DNA from: Theobroma cacao
Lineage: Eukaryota; Streptophyta; Magnoliopsida; Malvales; Malvaceae
NCBI RefSeq assembly: GCF_000208745.1
Contig: NC_030853.1
Span: 13,495,465 to 13,559,464 of the forward strand
Length of the DNA stretch: 64,000 nt
Reading direction: 5' to 3'
Shown: piece by piece, positions 46,261-57,879 of the stretch
Layout: every line of letters begins with the position of its first letter
How positions within the stretch are numbered: the stretch's first letter is position 1
Made by a program: the position numbers and the translations under genes
Notes under the pieces: model-generated
What the model saw: only the letters and a program-made list of their open reading frames with translations
Database searches by the model: none
Told to the model about the DNA's origin: nothing

Positions 46261-49200
46261 TGTCAAGCCCTACTCTATTATATACTTGTCATGTCATTCA
46301 TGTGCTCGATAAAATGTTTGCATAAGTGAATGTATCGAAAAATTATTAAAAGTCGATATTGTACCCAATGGTACAATTAAGTTGATTAAAGTCTCGAACT
46401 AGGCCAAATAAAGATTTTAGGATGTATTTAGGAGTTATTGAATCTTAGAATGCCTTAAAATAATGATTCACAATTCGAGGATTGATTTGGAGTTAATTCG
46501 GGAATTTTCATAACGTAGGGGCAAATTGGTCATTTTGCCACCCAAGGGCAAAATTTGAATTTTTCAATATATTTTGACTAAATTTGATTAATTAGAGCAT
46601 TATTTGAATTTAAGAAGTGAAAAATTTCAATTCCAACATCTTTCCGAACATAGGGGCAAAACGGTCATTTTAAGTGTCCATGAGGAAGAAATTGGAAATT
46701 TTAGAATTTTACACCACCATGACACTTGTCAAACCCATGAATTTCACCCATTATTTTTTTTAGTGAGAGATTATATGTGGTGGGAATGAAATGCTTAATT
46801 ATTAAGTTTTTAAACAGGGACCAATTAAATGGTCACAAGTGTCAAGCTTTAATATTATTTTAATTGTCTATATACACTCATTTAAAACCCTCACATTCAC
46901 ACTCTTATGGCTGGCCAAGCAAGGGAACAAAGAGAAAAAGAGTAGAACAAACCCTAGGAAGGAAAAATCCAAGAGAAATTGTTGGATTTCAAGGAATCAA
47001 GCAAGTAAAGGTAAGATTTTTTTATTTTAGCTTGTGATCTACCTTTCCCATGCAATCTTTTTCATTCTCCAGGGTTGAAATTCAAGTTTTCAAGAGGGAA
47101 CCTTTGCTGGCCAAACCTAGAGAGAGAAGTTTTGGTGATGAATTTTGCTAGATTTCATAATATCCTAGTGTTTTTAGTCATTTTGTGATGTTTGGAAGGA
47201 AAAACAAAAAAATCACATGTTCTTCAACCACCCTTATTTGGCCGAATTTTCTATAGGGCATGTTGATGATGGATTTGGTTGTAATTCATGTTATTTAGCT
47301 AGGAATTGATGAATTATGATGTTCGATATCGAAACCAGTTATTGAAAAGTATAGTTCCCTTAGAAAATGGCTTGATGGAAACAGAGAAAATCATAGTAAA
47401 TGGACTTGGATTTGATTCTTATTGATATATATGGATTTACAAGACTGTGTAGACATTGATTAGTATGTTAGTTCGGAATCGAATTGAATTTCGAAAAATG
47501 GTGAAGTTAGTCAAAAATCAAGTTCATTGTAATGCTTTAGTGTATTAGATTATTGGAAGTGTAATGAATAAATTTGGAGTTGAATCGGATGTTTTAGTTA
47601 AATCAATGGTGTATAGTTCGAATTAGGTCGAATACAAATTCCTTCTGATCACAATTGAACCTGTGTAGAACACCGTGTTTAAGTGACTATCCGAGCATTT
47701 CTCATTCAACTTCATGCATTCATATAGAGTTTGAAATAGTTTATAACAATTTGACACCAATGTATTGAATTACGTATTGTGTATTATGGATAGGTGCTGA
47801 ACCCCTCAATAAGGGCAAAGATATCGTGCCGGAGGATCGAGAATAGGAGTACTCCTACCACTCCAAATTCCCATTATAGTGAGTAATCAGATGTTCATAT
47901 TAATTATCTAAAGTGGTTTATACTTGTTTTAAGATTTTAAAGAATAAAGCACATAATTTGTAAATTATTATGTTTTACATTTTAAATATTGGTTAAATGA
48001 TTGAGATTTATAAATTATTCTAAAACTAAATGTTGATTTTCGAAATAGAGTAAGTGGAGGCTGTACATTCGTATTATATATATATACATGATTTGAATTG
48101 ATGGCTTATGAAATTATGGTAGCATGTATGGCTGAAATTGTGGTTTTGTCAATTATATAAATTGTTTTGTCTTACATTGACAGATTGGATAGTATTATAT
48201 TAGCCATGTTATGCTGCCAAAATTTTATTGATTTGGTGGGTTATGTATTTAGCTTACTGTAATGGGCGGTTTTTCGGGGACGAGCCTATTAGAAGGGCAC
48301 GATAAACCTCGTTATATTTACCTTAGTACGAGAGGCGCGGAGGGTATCTCCTAAAGTAAAGTTTAGAGTTCACTTCACGCCGAACCACCACGTGAAAGTG
48401 AAACTCAGCCAATGCCAAGGAACGACTATGTTTTTAAACATGAAAACATGTTTTATGTGTATATGTCTTTTTACTTGCCTTGGCGGACTTGGTTGGATGC
48501 TCGGCGCAAGGCATCATCGAGTACTAATTTTTGGCACAAGCCAAGTTTTTAAGAAAATCATAAGCCTTGTTGATTTTCTTGATGAAATGTGATTGTTTTT
48601 ACATGGATTGAAATGGGTTTTGATGCTATGAATTATATATATATATTGATGGGATGATTTAACTGACTTCATTTACTCGACTTTAGATGCTACAAACGAA
48701 CTTTGCTTACTCACTGAGTTCATAAAAACTCACCTCTTCTTTTTTTTAACCATTTCAGGTTTAGGATAGTCTGTAGATAGCTGATTTCGTTGAGGATCTA
48801 CTTTTGGATTTACATCCTTAGAAATCAAAGGTCTACCTTCTTGTACATATTTGTTTATTTTGGGGGCCCACATGTCATTGTAGAATATTTTGTATACCTG
48901 GCTGCGTGTCCCATTGTATGTATGAATTTATTTTGGGTTTACGCTACAAAAATTATTTACGCAAAGTTCTATAAATATTGTTTTATAAGAAATGGAATAT
49001 TTTATTTAATATTTTTATTTAATTTGAATAGCTATAATTTCACTTTAAATTGATGAATTAGACAATGAAACTTATTTTTAGACATGAAATGGATGCTTAT
49101 TACTCGTATATCACATTTTTACCAAAGTTCGAAAAATTTAGGTAAAATGACCAAAATGCCCTTGCGTAGTAGAAATTACTTTTTGATTGTTTTTGATTAG

Positions 49201-49370
49201 AAATTAGTCTATATTTCTTTAAAACATGGTATTTAATAACTGTTGCTCATAGGGGAGAAGTAAAACTGATGCGAAAGCCTTGCAAGGTTTCAGTTAGCAT
49301 TCTGGGTTATGAATGTCAATCGAGACATCACGGCTGTTGTCAAGGGCTCGATGGAAATTCTGGGTCGTGC
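46261..49370 (+). mobile_element. TEK-2 left LTR (class 2), about 3.1 kb
   Basis: Starts with the cleanest class-2 terminus, TGTCAAGCCC, and ends 'tgggtcgtg', where gag sequence begins at once. It carries the TATA-like 'ctatatac' near 46870, donor-like AAAG|GTAAGATT at 47011, 'agaagggcac' at about 48291, the inverted pair GCCAAGG/CCTTGGC (48414-48420 and 48478-48484), and an acceptor-like 'catttcag' ending 48758. The final 'aca' and the PBS expected after it are missing, so the LTR-gag junction is a deletion. Confidence 0.85.
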
Positions 49371-50363
49371 AGCACTTGCTGCTAAACATATTGAGACTCC
49401 TCCACATCCTCCACCTCCTCCGCCATCTACTAATATTCCTGGTGTTCCTGCCATGTCTCTTGAGGCAGTTTAGGCATTGACAGCTTTTCCTACTGCTATT
49501 ACTTGCCAGGCTCAGGTTGGTCAAGCTCCTCTTGCTGTTCCTCTAGCCGCACCTCCAGTGCCACCATCACCACTTCTTGTTCCACCACAGGTGCTTGATG
49601 TCTCCATTTCTAAGAAACTTAAGGAGGCTAGGCAGATAGGTTGCATTTCTTTTATGGGTCATTTAGACGCAACAACAGCTAAAGACTGGATCATTTAGGT
49701 ATCAGAGACAGTTATAGATATGAAATTATATGATGATATTAAATTAATGGTGGCTGCAAGTCTACTTGAAAAGAGGGCCCGTACTTGGTGAAATTCGGTA
49801 AAATCTCGTTCTGCTACTCCTTTGACATGGTCAGATTTTCTAAGGGAGTTCGATGGCCAATATTAAACTTATTTTCATCAAAAGGAAAAGAAAAGAGAGT
49901 TCTTAAGTTTGAAACAAGGAAATTTGACAATAGAGAAGTAGAAGGCTCGTTTTAACGAGCTAATGTCTTATGTACCCGATCTGGTGAAAATCGAGCAAGA
50001 TCAAGCTAACTACTTCGAAGAAGGGCTCCGAAATGAAATTAGAGAGTGCACGACAGTGACAAGTAAGGAGTCATATAAAGAGTTAGTACAAATGGCTCTA
50101 TGCGTTGAAAAGCTTACAATTGAGAGTAGGAGGATTCGGGCTAAGTTTGCTAAAAGGAGAAATCCCAGTACATTTTTTGGCCAGCCCTTGAAAAAGGCCA
50201 AGGACTCATATACTTCAGGGAGTGCTACCACTAGTTCAGTAGCATCTACTCGACCCCCATCTCAACAGTCGCAACAAAAGTCTCCTAAATTCAGTAGATC
50301 AGAGAAAAATGCTCTTGGGAGGAGTTTTGGGGAGATGAAACAGACCCAAAAGAATTCCCTGAA
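49371..50363 (+). pseudogene. TEK-2 gag (Ty3/gypsy Retrotrans_gag type), five in-frame stops
   Basis: One continuous frame encodes a proline-rich N-terminus (PPHPPPPPPS), a linker, and the Retrotrans_gag capsid domain: F-M-G-H-L-D-A near 49655, W-I-I, A-S-L-L-E-K-R-A-R-T-W, F-L-R-E-F-D, and K-x-x-R-E-F-L-S-L-K-Q-G. It continues to a Ser/Gln-rich basic tail (to about 50360). Stops interrupt it at 49471, 49696, 49789, 49864 and 49939 without any frameshift; at least three fit C-to-T or G-to-A changes of Gln or Trp codons. The longest open piece is 49963-50376, whose last codons are already LTR. The zinc knuckle and all of pol are absent. The N-terminus lacks a clear start because the leader is deleted. 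Confidence 0.85.
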
Positions 50364-50626
50364 GAACAAACCCTAGGAAGGAAAAATCCAAGAGAAATTA
50401 TTGGATTTCAAGGAATCAAGTAAGTAAAGGTAAGATTTTTTTATTTTAGCTTGTGATCTACCTTTCCCATGCATTCTTTTTCATTCTCCATGGCTGAAAT
50501 TCAAGTTTTCAAGAGGGAACCTTTGCTGGCCAAACCTAGAGAGAGAAGTTTTGGTGATGAATTTTGCTAGATTTCATAATATCCTAGTGTTTTTAGTCAT
50601 TTTGTGATGTTTGGAAGGAAAAACAA

Positions 50627-50872
50627 NNNNNNNNNNNNNNNNNNNNNNNNNNNNNNNNNNNNNNNNNNNNNNNNNNNNNNNNNNNNNNNNNNNNNNNNNN
50701 NNNNNNNNNNNNNNNNNNNNNNNNNNNNNNNNNNNNNNNNNNNNNNNNNNNNNNNNNNNNNNNNNNNNNNNNNNNNNNNNNNNNNNNNNNNNNNNNNNNN
50801 NNNNNNNNNNNNNNNNNNNNNNNNNNNNNNNNNNNNNNNNNNNNNNNNNNNNNNNNNNNNNNNNNNNNNNNN
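50627..50872. other. Assembly gap, 246 Ns
   Basis: It begins inside the class-2 LTR and ends inside an inverted LTR. About 380 bases of the host LTR (equal to about 47225-47605) are also missing, so the true missing length is unknown. The frames that span it are artefacts. Confidence 0.97.
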
Positions 50873-51255
50873 AAAAATCACCAGAATTAAACTTTTTCAC
50901 TTCCTATCATTAAATTATACTCCAAATAGTTAATCTTGGTCAAAAATTTCACTCCATGATCAAATTATTATCTTAGGTGGCAAAATGACGATTTTGCCCT
51001 TGAACATCAAAATTTCCAATTTTACCCCAAATGAACCCTCGAACTCCGAACAATCATTTTTAGTGATTCCTGGACTATAAAATATTAAATTTCATCCTAC
51101 AATTCCTATTTGAACTAGTTCGAGGTTAAATCAACTCAAGTGTATCCTTAGGTACGATATCGGGTTTCGTCTTTTCTTAGGTGCTTTCCTAGCATAATAA
51201 CATGCTACTCAGTGCATGTATGTCATGACATGTATTTATAGGGTCAGGTTTTACA
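50873..51255 (-). mobile_element. Nested inverted LTR fragment
   Basis: On the minus strand it starts TGTAAAACCTGACCC at 51255 and continues with the general plan of class-2 LTR starts: a 'catgtcatgacat' stretch, 'cctcgaactagttcaaata', and 'gggcaaaatcgtcattttgcc'. It is a related but distinct LTR inserted in the opposite orientation; the rest is in the gap. The host LTR resumes at 51256. Confidence 0.72.
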
Positions 51256-53001
51256 TAGTGCGAGTTAGGTCGAATGTCAATTCAGTCCGATCATAATTGA
51301 ATTCACGTAGAACACCGTCCTTAAGTGATTATTCGAACAATTCTCATTCAATGTCATGCATTCATATAGAGCCTAAAATAGTTTTATAACAGTTTGGCAC
51401 AAATATATTGAATTACGTGTCGTGTATTATGTATAGGTGGTGAGCCCTCTAATAAGGGTAAAGATATTATGCCCGAGGATCGAGAATAGGAATACTCCTA
51501 CCACTCCAAATTCCCATTATAGTGAGTAATCAGATGTTCATCTTAATTATCTAAAGTGGTTTATACTTGTTTTAAGATTTTAAAGAATAAGGCACTTAAT
51601 TTGTAAATTATTATGTTTTACATTTTAAATGTTGGTTAAATGAATGAGATTTATAAATTATTCTAAAACTAAATGTTGATTTTCGAAATAGAGTAAGTGG
51701 AAGCTATACATTCGTATTATATATATATATACATGATTTGAATTGATGTCTTATGAAATTATGGTAGCATGTATGGCTGAAATTGTGGTTTTGTCAATTA
51801 TATAAATTGTTTTGTCTTACATTGACAGGTTGGATAGTACTATATTAGCCATGCTATGCTGCTAAAATTTTTTTGATTTGGTGGGTTATGTATGTAGCTT
51901 AATGCAGTGGGTGGGTTTCCGTGGACCATCCTATTAGAGGGGCACGGTAAACCCCGTTATATTTACCCTATTACGAGAGGCGCGTAGGGTATCTCCTAAG
52001 GTAAAGTTTAGAGTTCACTTCACGCCAAACCACCACGTGAAAGTGAAACTCAACCAACGCCAAGTAACGGCTATGTTTTTAAACATGAAAACATGTTTTA
52101 TGTGTATATGTCTTTTAACTGCCTTGGCTTACTCGGTTAGATGCCCGACGCAAGGCATCATTGAGTATTAATTTTTGACACAAGCCAAGTTTTTAAGAAA
52201 GTCATAAGCCTTGTTGATTTTCTTGATGAAATGTGATTGCTTTCACATGGTTTGAAATGGGTTTTGATGCTATGAATTATATATATATTGATGGGATGAT
52301 TTAACTGTCTTCATTTACTTGACTTTAGATGCTACAAACGAACTTTGCTTACTCACTGAGTTCATAAAAACTCACGTCTTCTTTTTTTTAACCATTTCAA
52401 GCACATGATAGTCTATAGATAGCTGATTTCGTCGAGGATCTACTTTTGGATTTACATCCTTAGAAATCGAAGGTCTACCTTCTTGTACATATTTGTTTAT
52501 TTTGGGGGCCCACATGTCATTGTAGAATATTTTGTATACCTGGCTGCGTGTGCCACTGTATGAATGAATTTATTTTGCTTTTACGCCACAAAAATTATTT
52601 ACGTAGAGTTTTATAAGAAAATGGAATATTTTATTTAATATTTTTATTTAATTTGAATAGCTATAATTTCACTTTAAATTGATGAATTAGACAACAAAAC
52701 TTATTTTTAGACATGAAATGGATGCTTATTACTCATATATCATATTTTTACCAAGGTTCAAAAATTTTGAGTAAAATGACAAAAATACGCCTGTGTAGTA
52801 GAAATTACTTTTTGATTGTTTTTGATTTGAAATTAGTCTATATTTCTTTCAAACATGGTATTTAATAACTGTTGCTCACAGGGGAGAAGTAAAACTGATG
52901 CGAAAGCCTTGCGAGGTTTCGGTTGGCATTTCGGGTAATGAATGTCAATTGAGACATCGCGGAGGTTGTCACGGGCTCAATGGGAATTTAGGATCATGAC
53001 A

Positions 53002-53549
53002 TATATTTTAGGAAGTTTACCTAAAATAAAAAGGTTTCCAAAATTAAAAGGAGTTTTAATTATGGAAAGAATTAAAATGGAAAGTCTTAAAAAAGAAAAT
53101 TTTATTTCAATGAATTTCTAAAAGGTTTACTTTAAGTGTTTTGAAAATAGGGATTTCTTAAACAGTAAATTGAAATAAAATGATACCAAATAATTTGACT
53201 CGAGCACTATAGGTGAAATAATTGATGTTTTTCTCAAATAACACATAAGATCACCAAGTGATATTGAGCTTGCAATTATTTCTATAATTTTGATTGTGAT
53301 TATAAAGCATGAGGATGATCATGGACTTAGACTTTAGAAGATTAGGTCATGGATGGTTAAATTGGTATTTATTTTAAAATAAGGTCTGTGCACCCTGCCT
53401 TATATCTTTTTTTTTCTGGATTGTAAAATTCTTTTCTCGCCTAACTGTCCTTGAATGTAACTTGAGGTTTCTTGATTATACAATGTAATTAGTTACATCA
53501 AGGGGTAAAACTAAGGTTAGAAAAATTTTTGAAACTTGAAGATGGAGAT
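53002..53549 (+). mobile_element. COP-4 part, left of ATH-1 (LTR or leader)
   Basis: No gene. After removing ATH-1 this joins 59308 onward, and together they precede a copia gag start at 60102, so it is probably LTR or leader of COP-4. The left edge against TEK-2 is set by the TEK-2 LTR end. Confidence 0.45.
53545..53549. repeat. ATH-1 target-site duplication, left copy (GAGAT)
   Basis: GAGAT before TGATAACTC is repeated exactly at 59308-59312. Confidence 0.88.
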
Positions 53550-55044
53550 TGATAACTCTATGATATATAGTTATCTGAGTTTAATTTTGATAGTAATTTA
53601 GCTTAGTTCTTGTAGTAATGCATAGAAATTAGTATATTTTATTGAATTATTTTTAATTAGTTATTTTAGGTGAGTCAATCAAATCATGGTTAATTTTATG
53701 CTTAATTTGGGATAAATGTTGTTAAGATAGGTTGCTATTGATTTTTTTGTGTTTTTGTAGGTATTTGATAAAAGAAGAATTTTAGTGAAAGAAAGAGAGC
53801 AATTTCAAAGTGCAGACTTTCATTGAAGTTATTTCGGTATTTTGGCTATAACTCTCTCTACAGAGCTCTAAATGAAACAATTCTTAAACCATTAGAAAGA
53901 TAAGAGAAAAAGATACAACTTTCATGTTTACCACTTTACCCAGTTCGGCCTAGAAGATTGTTACAAATCTTGTCAAATTGACTCATTGTAGTAGTCTTAG
54001 AGCAATTATGATTTCTGTTAATTAATTGGGCAAAGTTACTGCTCACATAGTTTGATAAGGAGATCCTAGCTGAAATTGACTTCTTTCTCCACCCAACTTG
54101 TCCTAATTTCAAAGCTTATAAAAACAACCTTTTAAAGGACTTAAAAAAAAAGGGAGAAACACCATATTGAAAGCTAAGAGTCAAGCTACAAAGTCATTGA
54201 AACTGAGAAGATTTTGAAGGAGTCAAGAAGACTTGGAAGATCAATATTATAATTCTTGAGTTTTATATTTTTCATTATTCTTTTATTTTTTTAGTTTGTT
54301 TTTATTGTTTTAACTTTATTCAATGATGATGTGTGACTTGATGGGGAACTAATTTTTTATCTAAGATTATGATTGAACTCATTATATAGTCTAAATTATT
54401 TATCTCTCTTTTGATTATGTTTGATAGATTTAGGTTGTTTATTTTATTCTGTTCTTAACGCTTCTAATTACTTGATCACCAATTAAATTGAATTGGAAAC
54501 CTAGGTTAAACCTTGATGAAGGAGATTTAGGTAAACCTTGAATAGAATAGCGTATGATCGAATACACTTAGTTGATTAGGTGGTTTGATTTGCATATATG
54601 GTAGACATGCACTAATAAGTCATACGTAGCAAGGATTACAGTACAAACTTAATGAATTTTTCTTCAATTTAATTTGCATAGACATATAGTAAATTAATTG
54701 GGAGAGGTATTTTTATGAAAACTTTGACAGAGACTTGTAAATAATTTAGGACTCTAGGTTAGCAACTTAATCCATTAAACTTAGTTAAGAGAGAGAGACA
54801 ATAATGAGATGAAGTATTGAGGGACGTCATAATGTTAGGTTTGGTAGTTGATTGAAGTTTTAGTTTAGTAGTTTTAATTTTTCTTTTTAATAATTTTAAA
54901 ATTTGGTTGTTTGAATAAAATTAGGGTGTGTTAATTTTAGTAGTTAATAGTAGGAATTAAAACAATTCTTTGTGAGAATGATACTTTATTCATTATTATA
55001 TTACTTGTTAACGATACGTGCACTTGCGTGAGAAATCAACAACA
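53550..55044 (+). mobile_element. ATH-1 5' LTR, 1495 bp
   Basis: Homologous to 57880-59307 over nearly its full length; about 70 extra bases relative to the 3' copy lie near 54840-54920. It holds the shared module (53848-53930) and ends 'gaaatcaacaaca'. Confidence 0.9.
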
Positions 55045-55050
55045 AGTTTT

Positions 55051-55068
55051 TTGCTCCGTTGCCAGGGA
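55051..55068 (+). other. ATH-1 primer-binding site (tRNA-Asp type)
   Basis: TTGCTCCGTTGCCAGGGA is close to the classical Athila TGGCGCCGTTGCCGGGGA, which pairs with the 3' end of tRNA-Asp. Three mismatches indicate decay. Confidence 0.8.
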
Positions 55069-55179
55069 ATTAATTTTTAATTCTTTCTTGTTAATATTAA
55101 TACCAAGCATTCCTAATCTTACTTCAAACTTTTCTTTTCATTTTCTGATACTTTTGATTAAGGTGATGAACTATTAGTG

Positions 55180-55981
55180 GCCATCTGAACAATTTGTGCC
55201 TAGGAGGGTTACTAGTGATTATCCATTCGATGCAATCAGTGTTTTAGCCACCCAAGTAGATGATTTGTCTTAGAAAATTAACATTTGGGGTGATAATGCT
55301 TTTCAAAGTTCTCTTATGACATGTGAGCTTTGTGGAGATAGGCATTCAAGTGATTGTTGTCCAGCATATTATGAATTAATGCAATTTGATGGAAGCTTCG
55401 TTGGGCAACAAAATAAGTCATACTCCAACAATTACAACTCAAGATGGAATCACGAAAATTTTTCATGGAGTAATGATCATGGTCCTACATATTCATCACA
55501 ACCTATTTTCGATAATGGTTCTCAATCACAAGTTATAGGTCCTATGCTAGAGAAAAAGCCTTCAATAAAGGATATGTTCATGTAATTCATGTCAAAGACT
55601 GATGCCTTCATAACAAAGACAGATGCCTTCATGACAAGGACTGATGCCATCATTCAAAGTCTAGCAGAATCAATCCGAAATCTTGAGACACAAGTGGGTC
55701 AACTAGCTAATGCCATCAATAATAGTCTTCAAGATGATGGAGATAAAGTAGATCAAGGAAATAGTTCCAGCAATCAAATTCAAGATGAAGAAATTAAGCA
55801 AGAAGAGGAAATATCTACATCACCACAAGTCAAGCCATATGTGCCTCCCATTCTTTTTTTGAATACAGTTGATGAGTTACCTAAGGAGGTTCTAGCAAAA
55901 GCACATTATTCAAGAAGAACTTAATTTGAGAAGTTAGATAAAAGCCAACCTGTTCCACCACCTTGGGTTAAGCAAGCATAA
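55180..55981 (+). pseudogene. ATH-1 gag C-terminal part (Athila type), broken
   Basis: The reading starts in the middle of Athila gag with D-A-I-S-V-L-A-T-Q-V-D-D-L, then a zinc-knuckle-like C-E-L-C-G-D-x-H-x-S-D-x-C (55322-55355), S-Y-S-N-N-Y-N-x-x-W-x-H and N-F-S-W-S-N. It continues to F-M-x-x-T-D-A-x-I-Q-S...I-R-N-L-E-T-Q-V-G-Q-L-A and P-K-E-V-L-A-K-A. That order is characteristic of Athila gag. In-frame stops at 55273, 55583 and 55922 break a single frame; open pieces are 55316-55585 and 55589-55924. A 21-base unit is repeated three times at 55592-55655 (T-D-A-F-x-T-K), expanding the segment before the coiled coil. The capsid N-terminal domain is deleted and no protease or RT follows. Confidence 0.85.
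55592..55655 (+). repeat. 21-bp in-frame triplication in ATH-1 gag
   Basis: Three near-identical units 'aaagactgatgccttcat.ac' code for (K/R)TDAF(I/M)T; unit length keeps the frame. Confidence 0.85.
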
Positions 55982-56232
55982 AATCTTGTCTTAAAGGCAC
56001 TACAATTTCATCTTAGGAGAAGGCTACTTTCACACCTCAAGCTTTTTCCATGCAAACTCAAACCTCAACCAAAGTCAAGCTAGTGACTATAAACAAGTGC
56101 TTCTTAGGAGGCAACCCAAGTTCTTTAACTTACTTTCTTTTTTTATTGTTTATTCAATTATTAAATTCTTAACACTCTCTTTTATATTTGCAAGTACAAA
56201 CAAAAAACAAACAAAAAAATAAAAAGAGGGTA

Positions 56233-56313
56233 AGTCGCAGCTTCCACTAGGGGAGGCCGCAGCTTCCCGAACTTTAATTAACGTGGGCCGTAACCCACTA
56301 GGCTCTAAGCTGC
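56233..56313. repeat. Imperfect inverted repeat, GTCGCAGCTT / AAGCTGCGAC
   Basis: The arms at about 56233-56242 and 56304-56313 are exact reverse complements of 10 bases, with 'gccgcagcttcc' between. It stands out as GC-rich in an AT-rich setting and could fold as a hairpin in the transcript. Confidence 0.75.
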
Positions 56314-57730
56314 GACCTCGCTTAAAAAATAAAAATAAACACCATTGCTCCTTTTTGTGAGGTGCTGTGGCAGCCCACTACCCACTACCCAAACCCAATT
56401 CCCCTTCTTTTTTTTAGGCGACACATTACCCAATAAAGCTTCTACAAAATTCATCCAATTATCAGGGAAGTATTCCTTACCCTTCCTTTATTTTTTCTAA
56501 CATTGAGGACAATGTTTAGTTTAAGTTTGGGGGGGTGAATTTATTGTTCTGGTGGTAAATATTCTGTGGAAGTTTTAGATTTAGTTTTATTTGCATGCAT
56601 ATTTAAAAATAATTTAGGATTAGTTGGTAAAGGAATTTATTTCTTGTTTGAATTTTAGGAATCTAGAGTAAAGTTATGCTAATTTTTTTGATTATTTCTC
56701 TATCCAATAATGATAACTAGTTGTCTTGAATTTTTAGCCTTTGGTGAATAAGGTTTTTGTTTGGATTCATGCTAAATGCTTTTGTTAAGTATCATTGTTA
56801 GGATGTGATTTCCACAATTTTGAGCACTATATCTTTTACCTTGAATTATTCTGAATATTTAGAGAAGGTTTATATTGATGTGAAATTTAGAATATTTCAT
56901 GAATTCTAGAATTTACTTGATTTTCTCTTGAGGTGAAATCCTAGGCAATACTTAATTAGGGACATGATTTAGGCCATCTTTGGACCGTTTGAGCCTAAAA
57001 AGTCAACCTTGTTAAATTTTTATCCCTAGTATACCCCTTTTGAGCTTAATTTTCCTTTTCCTTGTTTAACTACATAACAATTAAGCTTAGCTTTAAAATT
57101 AATTTTCCAATTTTGCTACCTTCACTCTTAAGCATGTATATTGTTTTAGGAAATATACATTGCACTAATGTTGAAAAAGGTGGAAAGGTGATGTTGATAT
57201 GAAAAAAAAAGTTCAAAATATGAAAGGTAACCCCACTACCTACAATACAAAGAAAATAAGTTTAGGGGTTTGAAATTGTGAAAAAAAAAAAGTTCAAATG
57301 TGGAAGAAAAGATGTACTTGGAGAAGGAGAATAAAGCTTTATATATAGGTTCTAGAATAATTATGTGCTTAGGGTGATTTAAGCCACATTAATATCCTTT
57401 ATCATACCTTGACCCTAGCCATACATTACAAGCTTTGTAAAGTCCTATTGATCTCGAGCTTTGTATTGGTCTACATTAGTAGAGAGAGAGATGAAAAGTA
57501 AACCTATGGAAATCTAGTACTAATTTAAAATTTGTGTTGTCATGAACTCATTCGGATATCATAATATTCTTGGTAAAAGATTACACACACACGAAAATCC
57601 ATTCGAGAATGTGCTTGCATCAGAATTGAAACATGAATTTGAATGAAGCCTATAGTTTTCATCCGGTTAATGATTGATAGACATACTTTTGAGGAATTAT
57701 AAGGAATCATTGAGTTGGTGCACTTTTCTC

Positions 57731-57778
57731 TAGTAGTAGTAGTAATAATAGGAGTAGTAGTAGTAGTGGTAGTAGTAA
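57731..57778. repeat. (TAG)n/(TAA)n microsatellite
   Basis: About 16 triplets of TAG with TAA, GAG and TGG interruptions. Confidence 0.95.
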
Positions 57779-57865
57779 CTATATTTATTTTAGTTTTCTT
57801 TAACTGAATTTGATTTTCGTAAGTTAGTTTCTTTTCTATGTTTTGCTTGAGGACTAGAAAAATAT

Positions 57866-57879
57866 TAAGTTTGGGGGTG
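57866..57879 (+). other. ATH-1 polypurine tract
   Basis: TAAGTTTGGGGGTG directly before the LTR start TGATAACTC; 'aagtttgggggt' is the usual form in this family. Confidence 0.85.

Larger units (their letters stand above)
50364..53001 (+). mobile_element. TEK-2 right LTR (class 2), 5'-truncated and interrupted
   Basis: Resumes at the position equal to 46945 of the left LTR. The join shares 'agaacaaaccctagg' with it, so the gag-LTR joint may be a short-homology deletion. From 51256 onward it follows 47606-49370 closely and ends 'ggatcatgaca'. It is interrupted by a gap (50627-50872) and an inverted LTR piece (50873-51255). Confidence 0.82.
55982..57865 (+). mobile_element. ATH-1 non-coding interior
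   Basis: No gene. It contains the conserved 'cttcttaggaggcaaccca' stretch at 56100-56118 seen in Athila-type 3' regions, a GC-richer inverted repeat (56233-56313), and a TAG/TAA microsatellite (57731-57778). Pol is absent. Confidence 0.7.

Noticed and set aside
49294..49524. Minus-strand 76-codon Arg-rich frame
   Set aside because: It straddles the LTR-gag junction antisense to gag; the Arg richness reflects the proline/alanine codons of gag on the other strand.
50574..50933. Open frames of 94-109 codons
   Set aside because: They consist almost wholly of undetermined bases from the assembly gap.
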